From Flavobacterium frigoritolerans (lineage in GTDB: Bacteria; Bacteroidota; Bacteroidia; Flavobacteriales; Flavobacteriaceae): a stretch of DNA of 64,000 nt. The translations under genes were made by a program, and so were the position numbers. The notes under the pieces are model-generated. The model was not told the origin of the DNA, searched no databases, and worked only from the letters and a program-made list of their open reading frames with translations. The DNA lies in the NCBI RefSeq assembly GCF_025847275.1, contig NZ_JAOZEV010000001.1:434001-498000 (forward strand). Direction: 5' to 3'. Shown here piece after piece: positions 63,140 through 64,000 of this stretch. Within the stretch, counting starts at the first letter, position 1; the number at the start of each line of letters is the position of its first letter.

Positions 63140-64000
63140 TTATTTTATCGAACCAATAATATCGTATTTTGTTATAATATGATGGTTTCCATTTCCTAAA
63201 TCTACCAAAACTGCATCATTTTCTTTTGAAAAAAGTTTCGAAACCTCCTCTATCGGCGTCCCTAATTTTACAATAGGAAAAGGTTTTCCCATTACTTCTT
63301 TAATTGGTTTTTCGGCTACATTCTTGTCCGCTATGTAACTTCTAAACAAATCTGTTTCATCAACTGAACCTACAAACCCTGTTATATCGACTACTGGAAT
63401 TTGTGAAATTTTATATTTACGCATTCTTTCAATTGCATGCGAAACCAATTCTTCTGTTCTCACAACGATTAGCTGCTTATCAATATGATCTTTTATAACA
63501 TCTTCTGCTTTAGTAATATTCTCTTCTAGAAAACCACGTTCACGCATCCAATCATCATTAAACATTTTACCTACGTAACGACTACCTGAATCGTGAAATA
63601 ATACGACCACTACATCATCTTTTGTAAAATGTTCTTTTAACTGCAATAATCCTTTTATACAAGCTCCTGCTGAGTTACCTACAAAAATCCCTTCTTCGAG
63701 TGCAATTTTTCTAGTATAAACCGCAGCATCTTTATCTGTTACTTTTGTAAATCCATTTATCAATGAGAAATCAACATTTTTTGGTAAAATATCTTCTCCA
63801 ATTCCCTCAGTGATGTAAGAGTAAATTTCATTTTCATCAAAAATACCTGTTTCATGGTATTTTTTAAAAACTGATCCATAGGTATCTATTCCCCAAATTT
63901 TAATATTAGGATTTTTTTCTTTTAGATATTTTGCAACTCCAGATATTGTTCCCCCTGTACCTACTCCAACTACAAAATGTGTTATTTTCCCTTCTGTTTG
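63140..64000 (-). CDS. Cystathionine beta-synthase-like PLP enzyme with CBS domains (5' end outside the window)
   Basis: The frame is open from the right edge to the stop at 63140, about 287 residues seen. It has the PLP phosphate loop GVGTGGTISGVAKYL, GIDTYGSVF and GIGEDILPKNVDFSLINGFT of the cysteine synthase/cystathionine beta-synthase family, then ISAGACIKG-like FVGNSAGACIKGLLQLKE. A C-terminal pair of CBS modules follows (about 110 residues). A TTG near 63763 is inside the gene, not its start. It makes cystathionine from serine and homocysteine, or cysteine from O-acetylserine; CBS domains usually sense SAM or adenylates. Confidence 0.92.
   Translation of the reverse strand, partial: QTEGKITHFVVGVGTGGTISGVAKYLKEKNPNIKIWGIDTYGSVFKKYHETGIFDENEIYSYITEGIGEDILPKNVDFSLINGFTKVTDKDAAVYTRKIALEEGIFVGNSAGACIKGLLQLKEHFTKDDVVVVLFHDSGSRYVGKMFNDDWMRERGFLEENITKAEDVIKDHIDKQLIVVRTEELVSHAIERMRKYKISQIPVVDITGFVGSVDETDLFRSYIADKNVAEKPIKEVMGKPFPIVKLGTPIEEVSKLFSKENDAVLVDLGNGNHHIITKYDIIGSIK

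Overview
The window is a piece of a low-GC Bacteroidota chromosome, almost certainly Flavobacterium or a close relative. The evidence is the AT-rich intergenic DNA, promoters with the TAnnTTTG -7 element typical of the Bacteroidota sigma factor, the near absence of Shine-Dalgarno sequences, and the gene repertoire: MutA/MutB methylmalonyl-CoA mutase, long-form GAPDH, AcnB next to a second aconitase, DUF3467 next to rpoC, and DUF2851. Nearly all of it is vertically inherited core genome. I see no insertion sequence, prophage, CRISPR array or defence island.

Layout. 1-6.9 kb: a gene end, a YbgC-like thioesterase, then dnaA, a low-molecular-weight phosphatase, an RsmI-like methylase, a TonB-domain protein, an aminotransferase, a DECR-type reductase and uridine kinase. 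6.9-10.9 kb: an FtsB/DivIC-like protein and the two methylmalonyl-CoA mutase subunits. 10.9-14.6 kb (minus strand): a lysozyme-like protein, mltG, a GNAT and dapF. 14.7-21.3 kb: a DegP-type protease, GAPDH, and an alanine module (Lrp regulator divergent from ald, with an amino acid permease convergent on it). 21.7-27.8 kb: glycosyltransferase 9, serine hydrolase-TPR, DUF1801, LysM-NlpC/P60 and a kelch protein. 28-36 kb (minus): two aconitases, a MoxR ATPase and a SurA-like foldase. 36.4-39.7 kb: alpha-amylase and RF3. 39.9-41.6 kb: an alpha/beta hydrolase lying between a full and a truncated copy of the DUF3467 3' end. 41.6-55.4 kb (minus): the transcription/translation supercluster, transcribed xerC - hpf - tRNA-Thr - tRNA-Tyr - tRNA-Thr - tuf - tRNA-Trp - secE - nusG - rplK - rplA - rplJ - rplL - rpoB - rpoC - DUF3467. 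56.5-64 kb: rpsU, acyl-CoA dehydrogenase, a ComEA-like protein, an APC transporter, PspC, DUF2851, a DEDD exonuclease and a cystathionine beta-synthase-like gene running off the right edge.

No large new system is visible. The items most worth a second look are small: (i) three diverged copies of an intergenic hairpin element that keeps a bulged C while its stems vary; (ii) a 179-bp direct repeat of the DUF3467 3' end plus terminator that brackets a single hydrolase gene, suggesting a one-gene insertion; (iii) an extended Shine-Dalgarno sequence on rpsU in a genome that otherwise lacks them; (iv) a terminator-shaped hairpin directly after the tRNA-Thr/tuf operon promoter; (v) a 17-bp perfect inverted repeat 78 nt apart in the permease leader; (vi) hairpins and heptamer repeats in the long rplL-rpoB-rpoC spacers.
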